Assembly (NCBI GenBank): GCA_964564545.1
Contig: CAZMBP010000115.1
Span: forward strand, 62,001 to 126,000
Source: CAJQQY01 sp964564545
GTDB lineage: Bacteria; Bacteroidota; Bacteroidia; Chitinophagales; Saprospiraceae
Reading direction: 5' to 3'
Length of the DNA: 64,000 nucleotides
The notes under the pieces are model-generated. The model made no database searches. It was given only the letters and a program-made list of their open reading frames with translations, and was not told the origin of the DNA. Both the position numbers and the translations under genes were made by a program. Shown here one piece after another: positions 51,934 through 61,504 of this stretch (position 1 is the first letter of the stretch; each line of letters opens with the position of its first letter).

Positions 51934-52353
51934 TTAATAGGAAGATTTTTAGGAGGCTTTTTAAATTGGGAGCCGCAAAGTTAAACAAAGTGGATTTTAA
52001 TTCCATTTTAACTTAAATTGCAAATGTATTTGTTTTGTAAAATTTTTATGCTGAATTTCCTCCCTCAAATTACATTTCGGCATAATATTTGCAATATTTT
52101 AATATAACAAATTACTATGGGTAAACTTCGAAAATACTTATCCTTTCCAAGTTAACCTTTCTAAAAAAGTACTTTTCAAGTACCAAACAATCTTCACCGA
52201 TAGAATCCACTAAACTCTTAAAACCTTATGGTTTGCTATTGCGAACCCATTGAACTGGTATTTATTTACCTTTTTATTCTAATTCAATAAATATTGATTT
52301 GGAAAAAATGGCTAAGACAACATACAATTTAAATTTAAACAAACACCATAATT
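51934..52353. other. 420-bp spacer without a recognised gene
   Basis: AT-rich leader region between the divergent ABC exporter and the secreted protein. Only a 12-codon frame (MGKLRKYLSFPS) and no repeats were seen. Promoters for both genes are expected but none is convincing. Confidence 0.45.
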
Positions 52354-53139
52354 ATGAAAAACTCCCACCCAAAATTTGTCGTGCTAATTTTAGCACTACT
52401 TTTTTCTCATCATGCATTTAGTCAACATTTTGAATGCCCAAAAGTTCTAGATGAATCAATTCATTTGTACCAACCAGCCTTTGCAGCTATGGCTTGCGAA
52501 TATGATGAATTTGGAAAATTCTATAATTCATTTGCAAAAGTACCTTTGTTAAGCGAGCAATTGTATTTTTTTGATACTCGATTTAGAGCAAATGGAGTAG
52601 AATTGATTTGGCAATCAAAAATGGCTTTTGGCAATGAAATTTTTAAAGTTTTAAGAAGCCGTGATGGCGAACAATTTTATGAAATAGCTGAAGTCCATTC
52701 CTCTGATTATCCTGATGGCCAAATTATGTTTTTAGATAATTTACCGATGCTAGGAAATAATCATTACATGTTGAAAAAAGTGGAAGATGGTAAAACATTA
52801 ATCTCTAATCAGCAATCTGTTTATGTGTCAATTGGAATGTGTAATTTAGAAACGATGGATGTGAAAAATAAAAAAGATGAAGTGAACATGAAATATTTTG
52901 TTGACAATTCAGGACTTTTTCAATTATTAGTTACAGATACAGAGGGGCATGAACAAGCTAGAAAAAATATTACTTTGAAAACTGGTAAAAATGATGTTCA
53001 ATTTTCGTTGCCAATGAATGGAATTTACTTTGTGACTTTGACCAATGGTTTTAGTTCAGTAACTGATTTAGTGATTCAATCTCAAGGATCTGAAAGTTCA
53101 AAATCTAATGTGGCAAAAAAAGAAAAAGAGGATAATTGA
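52354..53139 (+). CDS. Secreted protein with possible C-terminal beta-sandwich
   Basis: Signal peptide 1-22 (HHAFSQ). The rest is beta-rich: FFDTRFRANGVELIW with EIFKVLRSRDGEQFYEIAEV is an Ig-like unit. The region MKYFVDNSGLFQLLV through NGIYFVTLTNG resembles a T9SS type A sorting domain but is followed by a 20-residue charged tail, so secretion by T9SS is uncertain. No enzymatic motif is visible. It is closed by tandem terminator hairpins. Confidence 0.6.
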   Translation: MKNSHPKFVVLILALLFSHHAFSQHFECPKVLDESIHLYQPAFAAMACEYDEFGKFYNSFAKVPLLSEQLYFFDTRFRANGVELIWQSKMAFGNEIFKVLRSRDGEQFYEIAEVHSSDYPDGQIMFLDNLPMLGNNHYMLKKVEDGKTLISNQQSVYVSIGMCNLETMDVKNKKDEVNMKYFVDNSGLFQLLVTDTEGHEQARKNITLKTGKNDVQFSLPMNGIYFVTLTNGFSSVTDLVIQSQGSESSKSNVAKKEKEDN

Positions 53140-53170
53140 AACCAATAAAATTTTACTTTAATGACTTTAA

Positions 53171-53230
53171 AAAACTCGAATGAGTTTTAACTAGACGGGT
53201 TTTCTTATCCTTTTTTAACCCGTCTCTTTT
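53171..53230 (+). terminator. Tandem hairpin terminator
   Basis: Hairpin 1 is AAAACTC/GAGTTTT (53171-53188). Hairpin 2 is AGACGGGTT/AACCCGTCT (53193-53225), followed by a T run. Both lie just after the secreted protein gene. Confidence 0.8.
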
Positions 53231-53300
53231 TTAGAAATAATCCTCATGTTAACATATGAAAGTCTAGTTTTTATCCAATGAAATGACTTTCTAAACATTT

Positions 53301-53332
53301 GAGAACCTGACTTTGGTTGGGTTCTCATTTTT
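53301..53332 (+). terminator. Short terminator-like hairpin
   Basis: GAGAACC (53301-53307) pairs with GGTTCTC (53320-53326) and is followed by a T-rich run. It comes after the tandem terminator, so it may be a backup. Confidence 0.5.
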
Positions 53333-53366
53333 TATGTAGAGACAAGGCACAGCTTGTCTCTACATA
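53333..53366. repeat. GTAGAGACAAG palindromic repeat
   Basis: TATGTAGAGACAAG (53333-53346) and its perfect inverse (53353-53366) surround a 6-base loop. This type of GTAGAGAC...GTCTCTAC palindrome recurs in many bacterial genomes, in my recollection, and could also serve as a terminator for the minus-strand gene. Confidence 0.7.
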
Positions 53367-53380
53367 ATTCCCTTAAAAAA

Positions 53381-56300
53381 CTAAGGATTCTTTTTTCGAT
53401 TTAGTCTCTCACAAATTATTTGAACACCTAATGATTTTCCTTTTTCGTTAATCACTTTTAGTTTTTCTAAAAGTAGATTGTCCAAAAGCAAAAGTTGTTC
53501 ATCTAATTCATCAGTTAACTGAACTCTAACCTCTTCTGCTTGATCCGTTGGGGGAAAATCTCCTCGTTGTTGATCCGCTAATAAAAATGCTAATCGATTA
53601 TTTACACGAATACCATAGTTCAAAGGATCTTGACGACTTTGGTTACTGGTCATGTGAATTTTATTTTCAATAATAGACATTTCTTTTTCCAAGTTTGATA
53701 AAAGGCCGAGAACTTGATCGTATGCTTTTTTTCCATCTAATTTATTTTGGAAATACTCAACATCATCTCGTACACTTTGGATGTCAGTCATAGCTTGGTG
53801 AGCCTCGCTAACCTTATTTCTTACCTGAAGTAAAAAACTTAATTGGTTCTGATAATCTTCATCTGTATTTTTTAATCGAGGATCTTTTGCAATAGTAAAA
53901 GCTTGCGTTTCAGATTTTCCATCAACAGTAAGTGTTGCAGAGTAATCACCAGGAATAGCTTTTGGACCACGATTAGGAGAGGAGTACAAAACCATACCAT
54001 CAAACTCCTGAAAGCCAGGATATCTCATGTCCCAAATAAATCGATTATTATCTTTCTTTACTTTGAGTCGCTGTTTTTTATCCTTAGCATTCGACTTAAA
54101 AGTTTGAATAACTTTTCCATTTGCGTCTTTTATTTCAAGCTTTACTTTTTTGTTACCTTTTTTTCCATCAGCAGTTTTATCATAATCTTTAACGAAAAAA
54201 TTAAACAAAACCCCGTTAGGGTGATTCTGACCAACCTTGTTAAAATTTGGACTTCCCCAACCCCGAGACTGAGCCATTCGATATGCAGGCTTTGGTTCAA
54301 AGAGGTGATGAGATTTTGAGGTTATTTTTTTACTTAATTGTTGAATCGGTCCTAGGTCATCTATCATCCAAAAACTTCGTCCATGTGTTGCAGCAATCAA
54401 GGTGTTATCTCGAATATGTAAATCTCGAATAGAAACGATTGGTAGATTCAATTGGAAAGCTTGCCAATTAGCTCCATCATCAAATGAAATATACATTCCC
54501 CATTCAGTTCCCGCATAGAGTAATCCTTTTCTAACAGGATCTACACGTATAGCTCGAGTATAGTGATTTTCTGGAATTCCATTGGTGATTTTTGTCCAAG
54601 TTTTTCCATAGTCAGAAGTCTTATATAAGTAGGGAGTGTAATCTCCAAACTTGTATGATGTCGCGGCTAAATATGCACCACCTTTATTATGTGGATCGAC
54701 ATCGATACAATTCATCATGTTCAACTTTGGAGAACCTGGAGGCGTAACGTTTTTCCAATTTTTACCTCCGTCTCTAGTCACATGAACTAATCCATCGTCA
54801 CTTCCAGTCCAAATAACTCCTTCTTCTTGTGGAGATTCAGCCATAGCAAAAATGTTTGCATAATGTTCCGCACCTGTATTGTCTTGTGTAATTGGACCTC
54901 CAGAAGATTTAATAGTTTCAGGATCATTTCGAGTCAAATCAGGACTAATGACTTTCCAAGATTGACCTTCGTTAGTTGTGACGTGAAGATAGTTAGACCC
55001 TGCATATAATTTTTTTGGATTGTGAGGTGAAAACATAATTGGATAGTTCCAATTGAATCTATATTTCATCACCTCAGCCCCTGAACCAGCAGGATTAAAT
55101 GGCCAAACATTCGTTGAACGAGTTTGCCCATTGGAGTGATCTTTCCGCATCATATAACCTTTAAAAGTTCCTCCATAAACAATGTCAGGATTAGTTGGGT
55201 CAGGAGCCAAATGAGCACTTTCACCCCCTGCTGTGGATTCCCAATCTTGTTCGGAAATTGAGCTGCTCGCTGATCTATGAGAAATTCTAATGGCCGAATT
55301 ATCTTGTTGAGCACCATAGATTCTGAAAGGAAAATGGTTATCAGTTGTTACTCTATAAAATTGAGAAGTAGGTTGATTATGGTAAGTTGTCCAATTGTCG
55401 CCAGCATCAAAACTTACTTGTCCACCACCATCATCAGCTATTGCCATTCGCTGATTGTCATTTGGAGAAATCCACAAATCATGATGATCGCCATGTGGTG
55501 TTCCTATTCTTTCAAAAGACTTTCCTCCATCATTTGATCGCCAAAAACCAACATTCAAAACATATACACGATCAACATTTTTAGTATCAGCATAAATTCG
55601 AGAATAGTACCAAGCTCTTTGTCGAAGAGATCGATTGCTACTTGTTTTTTTCCAAGTCATCCCTGCATCATCTGATCGAAAAACACCACCATCTTTTGCT
55701 TCTATAATAGTCCAAAGTCGGTCAGAATTCAAAGGAGAAACTGTTACTCCAATAATTCCAATCACACCTTTTGGAAGGCCAGGTTTATTAGTCAATTTTT
55801 CCCAGTTATCTCCTCCATCCGTACTTTTCCAAAGGTGACTACCAGGTCCACCGCTATCCATTCGGTAACCATTTCGTTTTATTTGCCAAGTAGAAGCATA
55901 AATTATTCTAGGATTATTGGGATCTAAAACAACATCAACTGCTCCAGCTTTATCACTTACATAAAGAATCTTTTCCCAAGTTGCCCCTCCATCTTTTGAT
56001 CGATAAAGTCCACGTTCTTCATTTGGAATCCAAAGATTTCCCATCGCTGCAACATACAATAAATCAGGATTGGTAGGATGAACTCGAATTCGTCCGATGT
56101 GTTCAGATTTATTTAAACCAATTGATTCCCAAGTATCACCAGCATCTGTAGACCGCCAAAGTCCTTTCCCAGAAGAAACATTTCCCCGAACTGTTTGCTC
56201 TCCTTCACCTACATAAATGACATTTTGATCACTTTCAGAAACAGCTACCGCGCCAATTGATCCTCCAAAATATCCATCAGAAATACTGTTCCAAGTATTT

Positions 56301-56557
56301 CCACCATCTTTGGTTTTCCAAACACCGCCTCCAGCAGTTCCGATATAATACAAATTTGGATTGTCTGCTACACCCGCAACTGTTCCAGCTCGACCACCCC
56401 GAAATGGGCCAACCAACCGCCATTGCATGGTATTAAAATAAAATTCATCAAAGGAGTTCGAGGCAGGTTTTTTATTTTTTTGAGCAATGCTTTGGAAAGG
56501 AAGTAGTAGAACAAAAAACAAAGTTATTGAAATAAAAAATTGATTTTGGTTTTTCAT
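53381..56557 (-). CDS. Large exported Asp-box/VPS10-like repeat protein
   Basis: Signal peptide 1-25 (IAQ). Residues about 40-750 contain around ten Asp-box motifs of the S/T-x-D-x-G-x-T-W type (KTKDGGNTW, RSTDAGDTW, RSKDGGATW, KSTDGGDNW, TRDGGKNW, KTSDYGKTW, SFDDGANW), which predict one or two beta-propellers as in sialidases and the VPS10/sortilin domain. The C-terminal 300 residues carry a beta domain and a helical bundle (about 930-1010). No sialidase arginine triad was located, so hydrolase activity is unproven. No T9SS sorting domain was recognised at the end. Confidence 0.8.
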   Translation of the reverse strand: MKNQNQFFISITLFFVLLLPFQSIAQKNKKPASNSFDEFYFNTMQWRLVGPFRGGRAGTVAGVADNPNLYYIGTAGGGVWKTKDGGNTWNSISDGYFGGSIGAVAVSESDQNVIYVGEGEQTVRGNVSSGKGLWRSTDAGDTWESIGLNKSEHIGRIRVHPTNPDLLYVAAMGNLWIPNEERGLYRSKDGGATWEKILYVSDKAGAVDVVLDPNNPRIIYASTWQIKRNGYRMDSGGPGSHLWKSTDGGDNWEKLTNKPGLPKGVIGIIGVTVSPLNSDRLWTIIEAKDGGVFRSDDAGMTWKKTSSNRSLRQRAWYYSRIYADTKNVDRVYVLNVGFWRSNDGGKSFERIGTPHGDHHDLWISPNDNQRMAIADDGGGQVSFDAGDNWTTYHNQPTSQFYRVTTDNHFPFRIYGAQQDNSAIRISHRSASSSISEQDWESTAGGESAHLAPDPTNPDIVYGGTFKGYMMRKDHSNGQTRSTNVWPFNPAGSGAEVMKYRFNWNYPIMFSPHNPKKLYAGSNYLHVTTNEGQSWKVISPDLTRNDPETIKSSGGPITQDNTGAEHYANIFAMAESPQEEGVIWTGSDDGLVHVTRDGGKNWKNVTPPGSPKLNMMNCIDVDPHNKGGAYLAATSYKFGDYTPYLYKTSDYGKTWTKITNGIPENHYTRAIRVDPVRKGLLYAGTEWGMYISFDDGANWQAFQLNLPIVSIRDLHIRDNTLIAATHGRSFWMIDDLGPIQQLSKKITSKSHHLFEPKPAYRMAQSRGWGSPNFNKVGQNHPNGVLFNFFVKDYDKTADGKKGNKKVKLEIKDANGKVIQTFKSNAKDKKQRLKVKKDNNRFIWDMRYPGFQEFDGMVLYSSPNRGPKAIPGDYSATLTVDGKSETQAFTIAKDPRLKNTDEDYQNQLSFLLQVRNKVSEAHQAMTDIQSVRDDVEYFQNKLDGKKAYDQVLGLLSNLEKEMSIIENKIHMTSNQSRQDPLNYGIRVNNRLAFLLADQQRGDFPPTDQAEEVRVQLTDELDEQLLLLDNLLLEKLKVINEKGKSLGVQIICERLNRKKNP

Positions 56558-56720
56558 GATGTTCGATTAGTTTTTACAGAAGTTGATTTTTCAAAAAAGT
56601 GAAATTTAAAACTTGCACTAAGATAATTAATAATGATTTTTTCAAAAGCAAAAAGGAATTTCATTTTATTTATTATTTATGAGATAACAATTCTACTTCA
56701 ACATATTGAAAGATATCCAA

Positions 56721-56770
56721 AAAAATGAGTTTCATCGAAGATCAAATCTGATGAAGCTCATTTTTTTTTT
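56721..56770. terminator. Bidirectional terminator between divergent genes
   Basis: AATGAGTTTCATC (56724-56736) pairs with GATGAAGCTCATT (56750-56762), with one G:U. Long A and T runs lie on the two sides, so the hairpin looks like a terminator in both directions. It lies between two divergently transcribed genes where no upstream transcript is expected. It may end a short unannotated RNA. Confidence 0.7.
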
Positions 56771-56829
56771 ATTAGACAACTTCATTATATTTAAGAAAAT
56801 AATTAATTCCAAACCAAAAAAATAAAATA

Positions 56830-58491
56830 ATGAAAAACAATTTACTTCTATTTTTATGTCTAACCATTTTTATTTTTCAGTCTAATGCTCAAGGCATATT
56901 TTATGCTTCTATTCATACTGCAGTTGGATTTGGTAGTGTCAATTCTCCAGGTCTTGAAGGTCCACAAGAAATTATTGACCAAGATCCAATGACTAAATTT
57001 TTAGATTTCTTTGCTACTGACGGGATGGGATTTGAGGTGGACATGCTTGGTGTTTCATCTGTGGTGAATACTATTCAAATTGTAACGGCCAATGATGCAC
57101 CTGAAAGAGATCCTACGACATTTGAAATTTCTGGTTCAACAGATGGTATAAACTACACCACTATAACTACAGCAGAAATACCATGTGTAGCAGAAAGGTT
57201 CTTATCAAGGTATTTTGGTTTTCCTAATACAGAGGCTTATACTTTTTATCGAGTAAACTTTACTGGAGTTTGTGGAACATCTGATATCATTCAAGTGGCG
57301 GATGTACAGTTATATCCAATTATTGGAAATGCTCCAACAATCGATTGCGCAGCAAATATTGATGCAGGAAGTTCAATAGGAGAATGTGGAGGAGTAGTTA
57401 TGTATGATGTTACAGCAACAGATGTGGAGGATGGAATGTTGACACCGACTATAACTTCAGGGTTACCATCAGGAAGTACTTTTCCAATTGGAACCTCTTC
57501 TGTAGTATTCTCGGTAACAGATGCTGATAATAATACTGTTAGCTGTGATTTTACCATAACGATCACAGATACAGAAAGTCCAACTTCTGATTGTCCTGAT
57601 GACATAACAGTTGGATTAGCAAATCCTAATGACATGAGTGCGGTGGTTGATTTTGATTTGGGAATCATGGATAATTGTTCGCCCATAAATCCTTTAGTAG
57701 ATTACACCGCTTTGGGAAGTATAGATGGAAAATCATACTATTTATCTGATTCTACATTTACCCCTCAAGAAGCTTTTGATGATGCAGCACTTCAAGGTGG
57801 CTATGTTGGAATTATTCGAAATGCTGATGACAATCAATTTTTATTGAATGCGATTTTAAGAAATAATAATGGAGTTGCTGATGTATTGATCGGTTTAACT
57901 GATGTGGAATATGAAGGCCTTTTTTCATGGCCTGATGAGAGTTTCCCATTTTATGATAATTGGAATATGGGGGAGCCAAATAATTCTGGCCTTGGAGGTA
58001 TTTCAGAAAATTATACCATCATTCTAACAAGTGGATTTTGGAATGATGTTGATTCTATAGGAGAGCGTAGATATTTATTGGAAATGGATTATGTACCATT
58101 ACAAACACAAGGATTAACTTCAGGGAGTGAGTTTCCGATAGGAACAACGACCAATACTTTTGAGATTTGGGATGCAGCAGGGAATATGACGATTTGCGAA
58201 TTTAATGTAACGGTAGATGATGAAGTTGGAACTGAAGATCAAGAATTATTTAGAAGTATTTCTATTGCTCCTAATCCTACTCAGAATATCGCAACCATTT
58301 ACAATGAGTCAGATCTGAAATTAGAAAATGCAGTCTGCTATGATTTGCATGGGAAAATGATTCATGTGGTTAATTTCATTCAGTCTGAGAAGTTCCATTC
58401 TATTGATATGACTAATTGGAATTCCGGGGTTTATTTTATTAAAATAAAAGGGGAGAAGGGAGTCGTCACGAAGCGATTGATTAAATTGTAA
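56830..58491 (+). CDS. T9SS-secreted protein with HYR and C-type-lectin domains
   Basis: Signal peptide 1-20 (FQSNAQ). An N-terminal discoidin-like domain (about 25-160) precedes a HYR repeat (about 175-250: IDCAANIDAG ... TFPIGTSSVVFSVTDADNN). A C-type lectin domain follows (about 295-430: YYLSDSTFTPQEAFDDAALQ, NWNMGEPNNSG, GFWNDVD), then a partial HYR (QGLTSGSEFPIGTTT). The T9SS sorting domain ends it (SISIAPNPTQNIATIY ... GVYFIKIKG). The Glu-Pro-Asn and Trp-Asn-Asp motifs are the calcium/sugar ligands of lectins, so glycan binding is likely. Confidence 0.85.
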   Translation: MKNNLLLFLCLTIFIFQSNAQGIFYASIHTAVGFGSVNSPGLEGPQEIIDQDPMTKFLDFFATDGMGFEVDMLGVSSVVNTIQIVTANDAPERDPTTFEISGSTDGINYTTITTAEIPCVAERFLSRYFGFPNTEAYTFYRVNFTGVCGTSDIIQVADVQLYPIIGNAPTIDCAANIDAGSSIGECGGVVMYDVTATDVEDGMLTPTITSGLPSGSTFPIGTSSVVFSVTDADNNTVSCDFTITITDTESPTSDCPDDITVGLANPNDMSAVVDFDLGIMDNCSPINPLVDYTALGSIDGKSYYLSDSTFTPQEAFDDAALQGGYVGIIRNADDNQFLLNAILRNNNGVADVLIGLTDVEYEGLFSWPDESFPFYDNWNMGEPNNSGLGGISENYTIILTSGFWNDVDSIGERRYLLEMDYVPLQTQGLTSGSEFPIGTTTNTFEIWDAAGNMTICEFNVTVDDEVGTEDQELFRSISIAPNPTQNIATIYNESDLKLENAVCYDLHGKMIHVVNFIQSEKFHSIDMTNWNSGVYFIKIKGEKGVVTKRLIKL

Positions 58492-58867
58492 CAAAAAATC
58501 TTAAAACTATACTATTCAATTCTGAATAGTATAGTTTTAATTTAACCCAAATTAATAAAGACATATATTTTTAATGGATACTAAGAAAAAAAATTAATTT
58601 TTCGTTTTTAAAGTTATTTTATTAATTTTAGTTTAGAGAAAACACAAAAATCATATCAAAGGGGAGCGGCTTATTCTTAGGCTTTTTATTTCAATATCTT
58701 TTTTATCATCCGTCATCGGTTAGATAACCCAATTTTAAATAATTCCATTGTTGAACTGAGTAAAAGAAAAATCATACTTGCATGAGCAAGTACGATTGTA
58801 TATATATTATTAATATACTTTATTAAACAAAACCAATTTTTGTAACCCCTAATTAAATTAATTTAAA
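58492..58867. other. 376-bp spacer with two hairpins
   Basis: Contains the terminator of the HYR/lectin gene and a second hairpin at 58770-58797 (11 of 12 bp, loop ATGA, no U tract) about 70 bases upstream of the peptidase start. That hairpin is a possible operator or leader structure. No gene is supported. Confidence 0.5.
58501..58545 (+). terminator. Terminator of the HYR/lectin gene
   Basis: An 18-bp perfect stem (58501-58518 with 58523-58540) with a 4-base loop and A/T-rich flanks lies just after the stop. Confidence 0.85.
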
Positions 58868-59800
58868 ATGAAAAGTTTAACAACTTCAACTATTCTGATG
58901 TTAATTGCATCTTCTCTCATTTTTTTCTTTATTGGTCGGTATAGTGTATCTATGAACAATTCTAGCTCAGCTGCTTCAAATGCAGATAATGAAGAATTGA
59001 CTTCAAAAGGACCTGTTACCACCAATGATAATGATAAGACCGCTACTCTTGATGATGATGCTGTCAAAAAAGCCGCTGAAGAAGAAAAAGCAGCAGCTGA
59101 TGCCGAAGCAGCAAAAAAAGCCGAAGAAGCAAGAAATGTTGAAACCATTGCTAAGCCAAATAATCCAGTTGCAATTGGTGAGTTACCACGTGTAAGAATG
59201 GGAATAAGTGATAATAAAATAGGATCAGTTTTAACTTCAATTTCTGAAAATCTTGAAGCAAAGCGACTTGCTTACATCAGTTCCCAAATGCAAGACTGTT
59301 CAGGGATATTTCATCAATTAAAAGATAGCATACAGCAAAGATTACCATCGTTAGCTGAAAGTGGTGGATCTTTCCAATATCCTTCTCCAGCAGAAGCTCG
59401 AAGTTCTCGACAAATAGCTGACTGGTATCATGAAAAAAATAATTTATTAATTGTAGAAGATGCTATGGCGTCTCGAAATTCTATTCGCCCAGGGTCAGTA
59501 TTATTTTATGGAAAGTCAGGGAAGAGATTTTCAGATATTAATATTGATATGTTGACGGATCGAAATAATAATTACACTCAAAATGGTGCTATTCAACATA
59601 TTGCAGTCGTTACAAATGTAAAAACTGATGAGAATGAAAATGTGATTGAGTATACAATTATGCATGGAAGAAATAAACGTATTCATGCGTCAAGAAGTGG
59701 AAGTAAAGCTGTTCAAAGTCTTAGAACAAAAGGTTTACCTCCTTTTGGGAATTGGAAGCAACAATTAGTAGCTATTGCCAATATTACTACTCCTAAATAA
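58868..59800 (+). CDS. Membrane-anchored NlpC/P60-like cysteine peptidase
   Basis: An N-terminal membrane helix (about 8-25) leads into a low-complexity Ala/Glu/Lys-rich linker (about 45-105, AAEEEKAAADAEAAKKAEE), probably a periplasmic stalk or helix. From 110 on the domain shows DCSGIFHQLKDSIQQRLP (Cys nucleophile), PGSVLFYGKSGKR, IQHIAVVTNV (His) and MHGRNKRIHA (third polar residue). This is the NlpC/P60 pattern of peptidoglycan hydrolases. It probably acts on the cell wall. A repetitive linker and strong terminators surround it. Confidence 0.72.
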   Translation: MKSLTTSTILMLIASSLIFFFIGRYSVSMNNSSSAASNADNEELTSKGPVTTNDNDKTATLDDDAVKKAAEEEKAAADAEAAKKAEEARNVETIAKPNNPVAIGELPRVRMGISDNKIGSVLTSISENLEAKRLAYISSQMQDCSGIFHQLKDSIQQRLPSLAESGGSFQYPSPAEARSSRQIADWYHEKNNLLIVEDAMASRNSIRPGSVLFYGKSGKRFSDINIDMLTDRNNNYTQNGAIQHIAVVTNVKTDENENVIEYTIMHGRNKRIHASRSGSKAVQSLRTKGLPPFGNWKQQLVAIANITTPK

Positions 59801-59838
59801 TATTTAGGTAAAAAAATAAAACAACTTTTTATAATTCG

Positions 59839-59875
59839 AGACCAATTAAGAGGCACCTTAATTGGTCTTTTTTTG
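59839..59875 (+). terminator. Terminator of the NlpC/P60-like gene
   Basis: A 12-bp perfect stem AGACCAATTAAG (59839-59850) with 59857-59868, a 6-base loop and a following T run. Confidence 0.88.
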
Positions 59876-59963
59876 TCTTGTAAGTGTATTGTTATATTGG
59901 GTAGTTTTTTTACAAAACCGAAAATTTCCTTTCCTTAATTTTCATTCTTATATGATTTCTATT

Positions 59964-61190
59964 TTAAAATCTTGGGTTTACATAATTATTATATTTAGAA
60001 CCAAAACGATAATTCATTCCGAAATAAGTGAAGTAAGTAAAATCGGTATCAAGTTGTTTTATTTGGAGGAGAATGTCTTCATCCGAAATATCTGATTTGG
60101 CAATGTTGATTCGATCACTAACAAAAGAAATATATCCACCTATATCAATGCTCAATCCTTTGAAAATTTGCCATTCTATATTTGGATTAAAATAGACATT
60201 GTATAATTCAAGATCATGGAAGTATTGTTCTAGACCAATATCAAAAGATACGTTTCCCCATTTTTGAGTTTGGTCGAATTCAATCTCCAGACCATGGCGC
60301 ATTCTGGTTTCTGACAATCTGTTAAAAATAGTTGTGTCAGTATAATTATAGTATTCTGGCCCTATCGAGTAATTGAAACTAAATCGTTGAGTACTTGCCT
60401 CTGAGTATGGAAAAATATTGTATTCAATAGCAGGCTTAAGTGTGGTTGAAATATCAGTATTTCCAAAAGTAGAAGAGCCAGTTCCAGTTCTAAATCCAAC
60501 AGACCAATAAGGACTCAAACTCTTGACATATAGAAGGCGTAAGTTATAACTTCTTCTTATAAACGATTCATCCCCACTAGTTAAATTGAAGGTAGATTTA
60601 TCAAAATTATAAAAAGATGAAAATCTAAACTTATGTTTATCAGTAACATTAGATGCTGAAACTCTTCCTGTCAATTCTACATTGGAGTAAGTTGATTCTC
60701 CATTCATCCAACCTCTACCACCAATATTAAAAACCCAATTATGCCATTTGTCAAACACCTCTGTATTTTGAGTTCCATCTTCGTCTTTAACCTCATAAGT
60801 TATTTGGTTTATCATTGGTGTTTGAACCAAAAACTGGAGTAAACCTTTTTTTATTTCATTGACAAATTGCTCCCGCTCGATTGCATCAGTAGCATTGGGA
60901 TCTGTGAAATATTTAATTGTATCTCTTATCGTAGAGAATTCCTTATTCCCAATAAATGCTAATTGAATTTCTCTTCCACCAGCTCCAGTTCTTTGTCGGG
61001 TAGCCAAGATATAAATATCTGCTTCTTGTCGATTCTGCATATAATTGACAAAGGTTATTTCTTGTTTGATGTAAACCCAGTCGCAATTCATTTGACAATC
61101 AATAAAAATGTCGGGGCGTTGTTTTAAGTTTTGTGCTAAAAAAGTAGTACTGATCAAGATGCTAAATATGATAGTTAATCTAATTTTCAT
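59964..61190 (-). CDS. Outer-membrane beta-barrel protein of unknown function
   Basis: Signal peptide 1-19 (TTFLAQ). Residues about 25-140 form a soluble alpha/beta domain with QMNCDWVYIKQEI. The rest (about 150-408) shows regular amphipathic strands with alternating aromatic residues and ends FTYFGMNYRFGSKYNNYVNPRF, a barrel pattern. No family was recognised. It is monocistronic and probably located in the outer membrane. Confidence 0.6.
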   Translation of the reverse strand: MKIRLTIIFSILISTTFLAQNLKQRPDIFIDCQMNCDWVYIKQEITFVNYMQNRQEADIYILATRQRTGAGGREIQLAFIGNKEFSTIRDTIKYFTDPNATDAIEREQFVNEIKKGLLQFLVQTPMINQITYEVKDEDGTQNTEVFDKWHNWVFNIGGRGWMNGESTYSNVELTGRVSASNVTDKHKFRFSSFYNFDKSTFNLTSGDESFIRRSYNLRLLYVKSLSPYWSVGFRTGTGSSTFGNTDISTTLKPAIEYNIFPYSEASTQRFSFNYSIGPEYYNYTDTTIFNRLSETRMRHGLEIEFDQTQKWGNVSFDIGLEQYFHDLELYNVYFNPNIEWQIFKGLSIDIGGYISFVSDRINIAKSDISDEDILLQIKQLDTDFTYFTYFGMNYRFGSKYNNYVNPRF

Positions 61191-61504
61191 ATTTTTTAGT
61201 TTGAAAGTGATAGGTTTCTAGTTGGGTGGAGATAAGAAACTATGATATTTAAGTTTTAAGGCGTTGAATTTTAATGTAACAATACTTTGACAAGCAGGTG
61301 AAATTACTAGATTTTATTAAATGATTTGATTCTATATTCAGTATCTTCTAAATTTTGTACCAAGTTAGCCTTAAAAAAAGTAGAGTAGAATTTTTACAAG
61401 GTCTTTAACAGCTCAATAACATGAGTTCAGTTTTGAATGAATCAAATATTTTTTGTGGAATGATTTTGAGTTTCTTAACTTAGTCGAAACAAATCTTACT
61501 AAAA
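61191..61504. other. 314-bp spacer without a recognised gene
   Basis: Divergent promoter region between the barrel gene and the aminotransferase. No repeat, hairpin or RNA gene was recognised. Confidence 0.4.

Noticed and set aside
53381..56557. Sialidase
   Set aside because: Asp-box motifs are abundant, but the catalytic arginine triad and the tyrosine/glutamate pair could not be found, so VPS10-like propeller is the safer label.
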